The notes under the pieces: generated by a model
Seen by the model: only the letters and a program-made list of their open reading frames with translations
Databases searched by the model: none
What the model was told of the DNA's origin: nothing
Translations under genes and position numbers: made by a program
Part shown: piece after piece, positions 1 through 6,123 of the stretch
How the letters are laid out: each line of letters begins with the position of its first letter
Position numbering within the stretch: the first letter of the stretch is position 1
Source: Caldifarciminota bacterium
GTDB taxonomy: Bacteria > WOR-3 > Hydrothermia > WGAB01
Direction: 5' to 3'
Assembly: GCA_015489295.1 (NCBI GenBank)
Contig: WGAB01000355.1
Coordinates: 1-7,484 of the forward strand
Length of the DNA: 7,484 nt

Positions 1-764
1 ACCTGGAACCCCTCATCTGGGAAGCCACCCAGAAGTTCGCCACCATGCTGGAGAATGTGGTGGTGGACCCCCACACACGGATCCCTGATTTCGACGACAA
101 CCATTACACCGAAAACACCCGGGCTTCCTATCCCCTGGATTACCTGCCGCGCATTGTGCCCTAGGGCCGGGGCGGCCATCCCCAGAACATCTTTTTCCTC
201 ACGGCCGACGCCTTCGGCGTGATGCCGCCCATCGCCCGGCTGACGCCGGAGCAGGCCATGTACTACTTCATTTCCGGCTACACCTCCAAACTGGCCGGCA
301 CCGAAAAGGGCCTGGGCAAGGAACCCCAGGCCACCTTCTCGGCCTGCTTCGGGGCGCCCTTCCTGCCCTCGCACCCCACGGTGTACGCCGAGATGCTGGG
401 CGAAAAGATCCGCAAGCACGGCGCGAAGGTGTGGCTCCTGAATACCGGCTGGACCGGCGGGCCCTACGGCATCGGCGAGCGCATCAAACTCCCCTACACC
501 CGGGCCATGGTCCGCGCCGCCCTGCGCGGGGAACTGGACGATGTGGAGTATTGGACCGAGCCTGTGTTCGGCCTGCATGTGCCCAAGCACATCCCGGGCG
601 TGCCCGATGAGGTGCTGAACCCTCGCCAGACCTGGCACGATCCCCGGGCCTACGACGAGCAGGCCCGCAAGCTCGTGTGGCTCTTTGTGGAGAACTTCCA
701 GCAGTACGCGGACCGGGTGCCCGCCGAGATCCGGGAGGCAGGCCCCCATCCGGAAAAGCTTTAA
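1..764 (+). pseudogene. pckA: ATP-dependent phosphoenolpyruvate carboxykinase, C-terminal half, interrupted by an in-frame TAG (5' end outside window)
   Basis: PckA (EC 4.1.1.49) interconverts oxaloacetate + ATP and phosphoenolpyruvate + CO2 + ADP in the cytosol, the entry step of gluconeogenesis. The frame is open from base 3: 53 codons, then TAG at 162-164, then 199 codons to TAA at 762-764. Both sides of the TAG are in the same frame and match PckA: MLENVVVD and TENTRASYP before it; [34 protein letters not shown] and [16 protein letters not shown] after it. The Arg and Thr of [10 protein letters not shown] correspond to the nucleotide-binding Arg449 and Thr455 of E. coli PckA. The P-loop and metal-binding part lies outside the window. 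The TAG sits in a variable loop just before the conserved GGHP, with no indel, so it looks like one substitution. It may be a true nonsense mutation, a sequencing error or a suppressed amber; the conserved tail suggests a recent event or an error. A restart at ATG 219 would give a 181-residue fragment without the kinase core. Identity is secure, functional status is not. Confidence 0.88.
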
Positions 765-786
765 AGGGCCGTATCCTTAAGGCCCT
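765..786 (+). repeat. Inverted repeat directly after the pckA stop codon
   Basis: AGGGCC (765-770) and GGCCCT (781-786) form a perfect 6-bp stem with a 10-nt loop, beginning one base after the pckA TAA. No T-run follows directly; the nearest (TTTTT, 799-803) is 12 nt away. It could be a weak first terminator or an mRNA 3'-end stabiliser upstream of the stronger hairpin at 811-851. Confidence 0.35.
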
Positions 787-810
787 CCTCCACACAAGTT
801 TTTAGGCCCG

Positions 811-860
811 GCCTCCGGGACACCTGCTCCCCTCTGGGTGCTCCCGGAGGCTGCGGTTTT
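811..860 (+). terminator. Strong hairpin between pckA and nuoA, probable pckA terminator
   Basis: GCCTCCGGGA (811-820) pairs perfectly with TCCCGGAGGC (842-851). The stem continues inward with CACC (821-824) against GGTG (837-840) across a single bulged C (841), giving about 14 bp around a 12-nt loop. A short T-run (857-860) follows after TGCGG, so the U-tract is weak and slightly displaced compared with a textbook intrinsic terminator. Its place between two same-strand units, just upstream of the nuoA promoter, fits termination of pckA transcription. The opposite strand has no T-run after the stem. Confidence 0.55.
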
Positions 861-884
861 CTGCGTCTGCCGCCGGTTCCTGCG

Positions 885-913
885 TTGTGCACCCCCACGG
901 CCAGGCGTAAAAT
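885..913 (+). promoter_or_regulatory. nuoA promoter of leaderless type
   Basis: A -35-like TTGTGC (885-890) and a -10 TAAAAT (908-913, 5 of 6 to TATAAT) are separated by exactly 17 bp. The nuoA ATG follows only 7 nt after the -10, so transcription would begin at or next to the start codon. No Shine-Dalgarno sequence is present in those 7 nt. This is the TANNNT-plus-ATG arrangement described for leaderless mRNAs in Deinococcus-Thermus and some other bacteria. The hexamers are seen directly; the leaderless start is inferred. Confidence 0.6.
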
Positions 914-920
914 TAGCGGC

Positions 921-1277
921 ATGAATCCCTACCTGGCCCTGCTTCTCTTTGCCGGCATCGCCGTGGCGCTCATCTACGGGCTCGTGCTCGTGTCCCACTG
1001 GCTGAATCCCCAGAAGTCCACCAATCCGGCCAAGGAAGAGGCCTACGAATGCGGCATCATCCCCAAGGGCGACGCCCGCGCCCGGGTTTCGGTGCATTAC
1101 CTGCTCATGGCCCTGCTGTTCCTGATCTTCGACATTGAGGTGGTGTTTCTCTATCCCTGGGCCGTGGCGTACCGCCAGCTCAAGCTCTTCGGTTTTGTGG
1201 AGATGATGGTGTTCATCGCCATCCTGCTCATCGGGTACTTTTACGCCTGGGGGAAAGGAGTGCTGGACTGGAAATGA
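921..1277 (+). CDS. nuoA: NADH-quinone oxidoreductase subunit A (NuoA)
   Basis: Small membrane subunit of respiratory complex I; it lies at the joint between the peripheral and membrane arms near the quinone site. The product is 118 residues, normal for the family. Three hydrophobic helices are visible: about 4-26, 58-80 and 90-110. The conserved loop after helix 1 has YECG (42-45), and helix 2 carries the FDIE motif (70-73) with the acidic pair typical of NuoA. I chose ATG 921 because [10 protein letters not shown] gives the family length and because it sits 7 nt after a good -10; the upstream TTG at 885 would overlap the -35 and add 12 residues of no resemblance. The stop overlaps the nuoC start as ATGA. 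Unusually, nuoB does not follow. Confidence 0.93.
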   Translation: MNPYLALLLFAGIAVALIYGLVLVSHWLNPQKSTNPAKEEAYECGIIPKGDARARVSVHYLLMALLFLIFDIEVVFLYPWAVAYRQLKLFGFVEMMVFIAILLIGYFYAWGKGVLDWK

Positions 1278-1738
1278 ACCTGGAAGCGCTGAAGGAGCGC
1301 TTTTCTGCTCTGGAGATTCCGGAACCCTTCCGGGAGGAGACCACCCTGGTCATCCCCCGGGATCATTACCTGGACCTGCTGAAGACCCTGCGCGACGAGT
1401 ACCGGTTTACCATGCTCGTGGACCTCACGGCCGTGGATTACCTGGGCAAGGGGCTGCCCCATCGCTTTGAGGTGGTGGTGCACCTCTACTCCCTGGAAAA
1501 CCGGGAACGGGTGCGCGTAAAGGTGCCGCTTCCGGAAGACGACCCCAAACTCCCGTCCATCACGGGCCTCTGGACCGCGGCCAACTGGCTGGAACGCGAG
1601 GTGTATGACATGTTCGGCATCGTGTTTGATGGGCACCCCAACCTCACCCGCATCCTCATGTGGGAAGGTTTTGAAGGCCATCCGCTGCGGAAGGACTATC
1701 CGCTGCGGGCCGAGCCACCGTTGCCGGAGCCGAAGTGA
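1274..1738 (+). CDS. nuoC: NADH-quinone oxidoreductase subunit C (30 kDa subunit, NuoC)
   Basis: Peripheral-arm subunit of complex I that packs against NuoD and NuoB. The 154-residue product matches stand-alone NuoC, with the 30-kDa-subunit signature at about 105-130 ([14 protein letters not shown], then [10 protein letters not shown]) and the terminal [10 protein letters not shown] at 136-144. The N-terminal half shows the usual [10 protein letters not shown] strand (48-57). It is not fused to NuoD or NuoB. The ATG overlaps the nuoA stop by 4 bases, implying translational coupling; AAAGGAG (1254-1260) lies 13 nt upstream, longer than the usual spacing. The next gene is nuoE, not nuoD, so the proteins it must bind directly are not encoded in this operon. 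Confidence 0.94.
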   Translation: MNLEALKERFSALEIPEPFREETTLVIPRDHYLDLLKTLRDEYRFTMLVDLTAVDYLGKGLPHRFEVVVHLYSLENRERVRVKVPLPEDDPKLPSITGLWTAANWLEREVYDMFGIVFDGHPNLTRILMWEGFEGHPLRKDYPLRAEPPLPEPK

Positions 1739-2238
1739 TGAAGCCCACTGCCGACACCCTGGAAACCCTGAGGGAACGCGTCCGGGCCGTCAAACAACGG
1801 TTTCCCCGGGGCCGCACCGCCCTGATCCAGGCCCTCCACGAGGCCCGCTGGCTTTTCCACTGGATCCCGCCGGAGGCGGTCGCCGTGATCGCCGAGGAAC
1901 TGGGAATCCACGAGGCCGAGGTCCGCGAAGTGGGCTCCTTTTACCAGTACTTCAAGTTTGAGCCCGTGGTGGGCCGGTACCATTTCCGCATCTGCACCAA
2001 CATCACCTGCATGATCAACGGCGCCTACAACCTGCTGGAACACCTCAAGGGCCGGCTGGGCATCGGCCCCGGCGAGGTCACGGGCGACGGACGGTTCTCC
2101 ATAGAAGAGGTGGAATGCATCGGCTGTGGCGACCAGAGCCCGGCCATCCTGGTCAACGACACCCGGTTTGACGGCGTCACCCCCCAGGTGCTGGACGACC
2201 TCATTGACCGGGCCCTGAAGGGCGAACTGGACGCCTGA
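1738..2238 (+). CDS. nuoE: NADH-quinone oxidoreductase subunit E (24 kDa [2Fe-2S] subunit, NuoE)
   Basis: Thioredoxin-fold [2Fe-2S] protein (cluster N1a) that partners NuoF in the NADH dehydrogenase module. The product is 166 residues, normal for the family. The N-terminal helical domain includes ALHEARWLFHWIP (32-44). The first ligand pair is canonical, CTNITC (Cys86, Cys91). The second pair reads ECIGCGDQSPA, with Cys127 and Cys130 spaced CX2C instead of the usual CX3C; the canonical fourth position (131) is Gly. ATG 1738 is preferred because GGAG (1726-1729) lies 8 nt upstream; GTG 1735 would add only one residue. The start overlaps the nuoC stop (TGATG). Homologous NuoE-like subunits exist in NAD-linked hydrogenases and formate dehydrogenases, but the nuoA-nuoC context favours complex I. 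Confidence 0.9.
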   Translation: MKPTADTLETLRERVRAVKQRFPRGRTALIQALHEARWLFHWIPPEAVAVIAEELGIHEAEVREVGSFYQYFKFEPVVGRYHFRICTNITCMINGAYNLLEHLKGRLGIGPGEVTGDGRFSIEEVECIGCGDQSPAILVNDTRFDGVTPQVLDDLIDRALKGELDA

Positions 2239-2246
2239 TTTCCCGG

Positions 2247-3002
2247 ATGGCTCCCCTCCGCGCTGTGATCTTTGACCTGGGGGAAACCCTGGTGACCTTC
2301 CAGGGAGACCCCGCAGAAACCCACCGGCGGGGCTCTGAACGCGCCTACGGCCTGCTGTGGCAGCGCCTGGCCCTGCCCCTGGGCCTGGAAGAGTTCACCC
2401 AGCGCCTCCTGGAAATCCGCCGGGAACTCTTTGAAAAAACCTTTCGGGAACTGCACCAGTACACGGCCGCCGATGCCTTTCACCGCTTGCTCGCCGACCT
2501 GGGCCTGGAGGCCTCCGATGCCCTGGTGCGCGAGGTCGTGCGCCGGTACTTTGAGCCCGAACTGGAGGCCTACCGGCCCCTGCCCGGGGCCCGGGAGGTG
2601 CTGGAAACCCTGCGGCAACGGGGCTACCGGCTGGCCGTGCTTTCCAACGCCTCCGACCACGAGTTCATCGTGGACCTCGTGAAGGCCCGGGGGTTCTGGC
2701 CCTACCTGGACCTCGTGGAAACCTCGGCCCGAGTGGGCAAGCCCAAGCCCCATCCCCGGCCCTTCCAGGCCGTGCTGGAGGCCCTGGGTGTGGCTCCGGC
2801 CGAGGCCGTGATGGTGGGCGACACCGTGGCCATGGACATCGCCGGCGCCCAACGGGTGGGCATGAAGACCGTGTGGATTCCCCGCAACGAGCAGGCCCCC
2901 TTTCCCTTCCGCCGCGACATCCTGCAGGCCGAGGCCCGGCCCGATGCAACGATCCAGAGCCTGCAGGATCTTTTGAAGTTGCCGCTTCTGGAAAAAGCCT
3001 GA
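2247..3002 (+). CDS. HAD-superfamily hydrolase (probable small-molecule phosphatase)
   Basis: Haloacid dehalogenase-superfamily enzyme of 251 residues, with a Rossmann core and an alpha-helical cap (about 20-105). Motif I is FDLGETLV, with nucleophile Asp10; the second Asp of the usual DxDxT is Gly12, as in the FDLG-type branch. Motif II is LAVLSNAS (Ser133), motif III the Lys of GKPKPHP (165-170), and motif IV MVGDTVAMDIAGA (Asp192, Asp197). The substrate cannot be predicted; phosphoglycolate-type or sugar-phosphate phosphatase activity is plausible. It starts 8 nt after the nuoE stop, so it is probably co-transcribed with the nuo genes although the family has no known complex I role. No convincing ribosome binding site precedes the ATG. 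It ends 4 bp from the convergent glycosyltransferase gene. Confidence 0.88.
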   Translation: MAPLRAVIFDLGETLVTFQGDPAETHRRGSERAYGLLWQRLALPLGLEEFTQRLLEIRRELFEKTFRELHQYTAADAFHRLLADLGLEASDALVREVVRRYFEPELEAYRPLPGAREVLETLRQRGYRLAVLSNASDHEFIVDLVKARGFWPYLDLVETSARVGKPKPHPRPFQAVLEALGVAPAEAVMVGDTVAMDIAGAQRVGMKTVWIPRNEQAPFPFRRDILQAEARPDATIQSLQDLLKLPLLEKA

Positions 3003-3017
3003 GGGGCTACGCCTCGG
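2992..3017 (-). terminator. Possible terminator of the minus-strand sugar operon
   Basis: Read on the minus strand, CCGAGG (3017-3012) pairs with CCTC-A-GG (3004-2998, one bulged A) around a 7-nt loop, followed by C and TTTTT (2996-2992). The hairpin spans the 4-bp gap between the convergent stop codons and the T-run lies inside the last codons of the HAD gene. The stem is short and bulged, so this is tentative. Confidence 0.4.
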
Positions 3018-3936
3018 TGCTCTCCCGGCGGCCGGCCTCCTCCCGTCGGAGCCGCTGCACCTCGTCGTAGAGCCCGGCGATCAACTCCCCCAGGAACCCG
3101 GCCACGAACAGGATGATGCCGGCCAACACCAGGAGCACCACCAGGTACAGGATGGGCCGATAGCCCAGGTGCCTGACGAACCGAAGGTACAGGGCCACCA
3201 GACCGGCCAGGAACCCCAGAAGGAAGGACAGAAGCCCCAGCGACCCGAAAAAGAGCATGGGCTTCCGCATGAAGGTCAGCTGGAACTTCACCGCCAGGAG
3301 GTCCAGGAGGCCGATGATGACCCGTTTCGGCCCCTTGAACTTGGATTCACCGTGCCGCCGGGGATAGAGGGGCACCTTGACCTCGGTGATCCGATACCCC
3401 CGATCGTGGGCCAGGGGCACGATGTACCGGTGCCAGTCGCGGCGCAGCGGCAGGTCAAAGAACATTTCCCGCCGCATGGCCTTGATGGAATTCAGATCGT
3501 GCACGGGCACCCGGAACAGCACCCGCGATAGCCAGTTGTACACCCCGGACACAAACCTCTTTTCGTACTTACCCTGCTTCCAGCCGGTGACCAGGTCGTA
3601 GCCCTCCCGGATCTTTTGCACCAGTTTGTGGGCGTCCTCCGGCAGGTGCTGCAGGTCGGCCGGGAAAAAGACGAACACCTCGCCCGTGGCGTGGCGGGCC
3701 CCGGTGATCAGCGCGTCGGTGACCCCCAGGTTCCGCCGGTGCCGCACCACCTTGAGGAACGGGTACCGCTCGGCCAGCCGGCGGGCCACCTCGTAGGTGC
3801 GGTCGGTGGACCCATCGTCCACCAGCACCACCTCCCAGTCCTCGCCGGTTTCCCGCAGGAACCGGTCAATCTCCTGCATCAGTTCCGGCAGGTTCTCCTC
3901 TTCGTTGTAGGCCGGGATCAGGAGTGAGACCCGCAT
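3007..3936 (-). CDS. Family 2 glycosyltransferase, polyprenyl-phosphate (DPM1/ArnC-like) type with two C-terminal membrane helices
   Basis: GT-A fold transferase of 309 residues that probably moves a sugar from a nucleotide donor to a polyprenyl phosphate or glycolipid at the cytoplasmic face of the membrane. It opens with SLLIPAYNEEENLP (4-17), followed by VVLVDDGSTDRT (36-47), the donor-binding aspartates. FFPADLQHLPED (90-101) occupies the metal-binding site where relatives often have DAD; here the first Asp is Pro92. DLNSIKAMRREM (147-158) and RRHGESKF (193-200) are further DPM1-like motifs. Two hydrophobic segments, about 227-251 and 261-289, anchor the C terminus, and a charged tail follows. 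The start lies 3 nt after the aminotransferase stop, with a weak AGGG 8 nt upstream, so it is last in the minus-strand operon. The exact sugar is unknown; the neighbouring genes suggest an amino sugar. Confidence 0.88.
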   Translation of the reverse strand: MRVSLLIPAYNEEENLPELMQEIDRFLRETGEDWEVVLVDDGSTDRTYEVARRLAERYPFLKVVRHRRNLGVTDALITGARHATGEVFVFFPADLQHLPEDAHKLVQKIREGYDLVTGWKQGKYEKRFVSGVYNWLSRVLFRVPVHDLNSIKAMRREMFFDLPLRRDWHRYIVPLAHDRGYRITEVKVPLYPRRHGESKFKGPKRVIIGLLDLLAVKFQLTFMRKPMLFFGSLGLLSFLLGFLAGLVALYLRFVRHLGYRPILYLVVLLVLAGIILFVAGFLGELIAGLYDEVQRLRREEAGRRESTEA

Positions 3937-3939
3937 GGG

Positions 3940-5133
3940 CTATGCCCTATAGAACCGCTGGATGACCTCCACCACATAGTCCTGCTGCTCGTCGGTGAGT
4001 TCCGGATAAATGGGCAGCGAGAGCACCTCTCGGGCCGCCTGTTCGCTCACCGGCAGGTCGCCCTCCCGGTACCCCAGGTGGCGGAAGCAGTTCTGCAGGT
4101 GCAGGGGCACGGGGTAGTAGATGGCCACGCCCACGCCGTGGGCCTTGAGGTGTTCCACCAGGGCGTCGCGGTTCCGGGCCCGGATCGTATACTGGTGGTA
4201 AATGTGGCGGGTGGCATAGGGCGCCACCCGGGGCGGCACCACCGCACCCTCGGCCGCGAGGCCGGTTTCTTCAAAGAGCCGCCCGTAGCGTTCGGCGCGT
4301 TCGGCCCGCTTCTGGTTCCAGGTGTCCAGGTGGGGCAGTTTCACCCGGAGCACGGCCGCCTGGAGTTCATCCAGCCGGCTGTTCAGGCCCACGAGGTCGT
4401 GGTAATACTTGCGGCGCGAGCCGTGCACCCGCAGCATCCGCACCTTTTCGGCGAGGTCGGGGTCCTGGGTGACCACCAGGCCGCCGTCGCCGTAGCCGCC
4501 CAGGTTCTTGCTGGGGAAAAAACTGAAGGCGCCGAAGGTGCCGAAGCCGCCCACCCGCCGACCCCGATACTCGGAGCCGATGGCCTGGGCCGCGTCCTCA
4601 ATGACGGCCAGGCCATAGGTTTGGGCGATCTCCAGAAGGGGCTCCAGGTTCACCGACTGGCCGTAGAGGTGCACGGGCATCAGGGCCTTGACGGTCCAGG
4701 TGCGGCCCCCCCGCCGGTGTACCCGGCGGCCGTCGTGTTCCTCGGTTTGGGTTTCCAGGAACTCGCGCACCCTTTCGGGGTCCAGGTTGTAGGTGTCGGG
4801 CTCAATGTCTACGAAAATGGGCAGGGCGCCCAGCCGGGCGATGGAACCCGCGGTGGCAAAAAAGGTGAAGGGCGTGGTGATCACGGCGTCGCCGGAGCCC
4901 ACATCCAGGGCCATCAGGGAGATCAAAAGGGCGTCCGAGCCCGAGGCGACACCGATGGCGTCGGCCACACCCAGATAGTCCTTCAGTTCCTGTTCCAGGG
5001 CCTTGACCTGGGGGCCGAGGATGAACCGCTGGCTCTCCAGAACTTCCGTGATGGCCTGCTGCACCTCCTGCCGGATCGTTTGGTACTGGGCCTTGAGGTC
5101 CAGGAGGGGGACCGTCATGCGAGGCGAATCCAT
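3940..5133 (-). CDS. DegT/DnrJ/EryC1/StrS-family PLP aminotransferase (sugar nucleotide aminotransferase)
   Basis: Fold-type I PLP enzyme that transfers an amino group, usually from glutamate, onto a keto-sugar nucleotide. Visible features: VPLLDLKAQY (8-17), ASGSDALLISL for phosphate binding (63-73), PFTFFATAGS (88-97), IEDAAQAIGS with Asp180, and FFPSKNLGGYGDGG with the Schiff-base Lys209. The C-terminal half has LNSRLDELQAAVLRVKL. At 397 residues it is somewhat longer than typical members, partly from an Arg/Glu-rich insertion (about 128-147) before the VHLYG strand. The start at 5133 is supported by a perfect AAGGAGGTG 4 nt upstream; this makes a 19-bp overlap with the dehydrogenase gene. 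The alternative ATG at 5118 would give an ATGA overlap but lies too far from that site. Paired with the upstream Gfo/Idh dehydrogenase it resembles WbpE/WlbC, which make 3-amino sugars; the exact product is inferred. Confidence 0.92.
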   Translation of the reverse strand: MDSPRMTVPLLDLKAQYQTIRQEVQQAITEVLESQRFILGPQVKALEQELKDYLGVADAIGVASGSDALLISLMALDVGSGDAVITTPFTFFATAGSIARLGALPIFVDIEPDTYNLDPERVREFLETQTEEHDGRRVHRRGGRTWTVKALMPVHLYGQSVNLEPLLEIAQTYGLAVIEDAAQAIGSEYRGRRVGGFGTFGAFSFFPSKNLGGYGDGGLVVTQDPDLAEKVRMLRVHGSRRKYYHDLVGLNSRLDELQAAVLRVKLPHLDTWNQKRAERAERYGRLFEETGLAAEGAVVPPRVAPYATRHIYHQYTIRARNRDALVEHLKAHGVGVAIYYPVPLHLQNCFRHLGYREGDLPVSEQAAREVLSLPIYPELTDEQQDYVVEVIQRFYRA

Positions 5134-6122
5134 TCGCCACCTCCTTGCATAGACCGCTGGGCTGCGTCCAGGATGCGGAGCACCTGCAGGGCTTCCCGGC
5201 CGTCGGACCGAGGTCTTTTGCCGGTTTTCACGCTCTCCACGAAGTGGGAGAGTTCCAGTTTCAGGGGCTCCTGCATCTCAATCTTGGGCGAGTGGATGTC
5301 GCCGTAGCGGACGGCGATGGCGCCCGGCGGCAGGGTTTCCGGTTCGTGCAGGGCCCGGGGATCCACGCCCTTGTCGTAGATCTTGAGCTTCTCCTCGGGC
5401 TGCATGTCGTCAAACACGGCCATCTTCTCGCTGCCCACCACGGTCAGGCTCCGGATCTTGTGGGGGTCCAGCCAGGAGACATGCACATGGGCCAGGGCGT
5501 GCTCGTATTCCACCACCAGGAAGGCCACATCCTCCAGATGGGGCTGGATAAAGGCCTTGCCCGTGGCGCTCACCCGGAGCGGCTGCTGTTCCAGCAGGAA
5601 GTTGGCCACCGAAAGGTCGTGGGGTGCCAGGCTCCACATCACATTCTCGTCGCGCCGGATCCGGCCCAGGTTCAGCCGCTGGGAGTACAGGTAGTACACC
5701 TCACCCAGTTCACCCTGTTGCACGATCTCCTTGAGTTTGAGCACGCCGGGGTGGAAGAGCAGAAGATGCCCTACCATCAGGATGAGGCCCTGTTTTTCGG
5801 CCAGGCGCACCAGTTCCTCGCCCTCGGCGGCGCTCAGGGCCAGGGGTTTTTCCACGAACACGGCACGACCGAGTTCCAGGGCACGCCGCGCCAGGGGATA
5901 GTGGGATTTGGCCGAACTGGCGATCACCAGGGCGTCGGTTTTCCGGATCAGTTCGTCGGCTTCAGGGGTGACCCACACGCCCGGGTACTGGGCCTCTACG
6001 CGGGCCCGTACCCGGGGATCCAGGTCGCAGACCCCCACCAGTTCCACATCCGGGAGGGAAGAGAGGACCCGCAGGTGATTCCTTCCCCAGTTTCCTGCTC
6101 CGATCAGGCCGATTTTCAACAC
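5115..6122 (-). CDS. Gfo/Idh/MocA-family NAD(P)-dependent sugar dehydrogenase (WbpB/WlbA-like)
   Basis: Oxidoreductase of 335 residues with an N-terminal Rossmann fold and a C-terminal alpha/beta substrate domain. It shows the dinucleotide motif GLIGAGNWGRNH (5-16), the acidic residue after the second strand (VCDLD, 31-35), the EKPLA motif with catalytic Lys92, and SLAPHDLS with catalytic His168. WbpB/WlbA members oxidise C3 of UDP-N-acetylglucosaminuronate, giving the keto sugar that the adjacent DegT-family enzyme aminates. That adjacency and the overlap support a similar two-step route here. Related family members use other sugars or inositols, so the substrate remains inferred. The start is GTG 6122 (or TTG 6119). 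No Shine-Dalgarno is seen; instead a TATACT lies 8 nt upstream inside a palindrome, so it may have its own leaderless promoter. Confidence 0.9.
   Translation of the reverse strand: MLKIGLIGAGNWGRNHLRVLSSLPDVELVGVCDLDPRVRARVEAQYPGVWVTPEADELIRKTDALVIASSAKSHYPLARRALELGRAVFVEKPLALSAAEGEELVRLAEKQGLILMVGHLLLFHPGVLKLKEIVQQGELGEVYYLYSQRLNLGRIRRDENVMWSLAPHDLSVANFLLEQQPLRVSATGKAFIQPHLEDVAFLVVEYEHALAHVHVSWLDPHKIRSLTVVGSEKMAVFDDMQPEEKLKIYDKGVDPRALHEPETLPPGAIAVRYGDIHSPKIEMQEPLKLELSHFVESVKTGKRPRSDGREALQVLRILDAAQRSMQGGGEWIRLA
5138..5146 (-). promoter_or_regulatory. Strong Shine-Dalgarno site deciding the start of the DegT-family aminotransferase
   Basis: AAGGAGGTG on the minus strand is an uninterrupted complement of the 16S rRNA 3' end, lies inside the last codons of the dehydrogenase gene and ends 4 nt before ATG 5133. 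It is the only full-strength site seen in this window and argues for the 5133 start over the in-frame ATG at 5118. Confidence 0.75.
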
Positions 6123-6123
6123 A

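Noticed and set aside
162..164. Genome-wide reassignment of TAG to an amino acid
   Set aside because: Two intact genes in the window (ending at 3007 and 3940) use TAG as a terminator at the expected family ends, so general reassignment is unlikely.
885..920. Upstream TTG start for NuoA at 885
   Set aside because: It would overlap the -35 and -10 elements and add 12 residues that do not resemble NuoA; ATG 921 gives the normal N terminus and length.
2025..2852. Minus-strand open frame of 275 codons opposite nuoE and the HAD gene
   Set aside because: No domain, His/Gly/Gln-rich antisense composition, and both plus-strand proteins are clearly real.
3937..3947. Small palindrome GGGC-ATA-GCCC immediately before the glycosyltransferase start codon
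   Set aside because: Only a 4-bp stem with a 3-nt loop that includes the preceding stop codon; too short to claim regulation, although it covers the weak AGGG site.
5116..5118. Alternative aminotransferase start at 5118 with a classic ATGA overlap
   Set aside because: Attractive, and the shorter N terminus would also fit the family, but the perfect AAGGAGGTG lies 4 nt before ATG 5133 and too far from 5118.
4078..5307. Long plus-strand open frame (409 codons) opposite the sugar aminotransferase and dehydrogenase
   Set aside because: Composition is Gly/Val/His/Gln-rich without any recognisable domain, as expected from the antisense of a GC-rich gene; the minus-strand proteins carry full catalytic motifs. 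The same holds for the plus-strand frames at 5145-6131 and 6262-7107.
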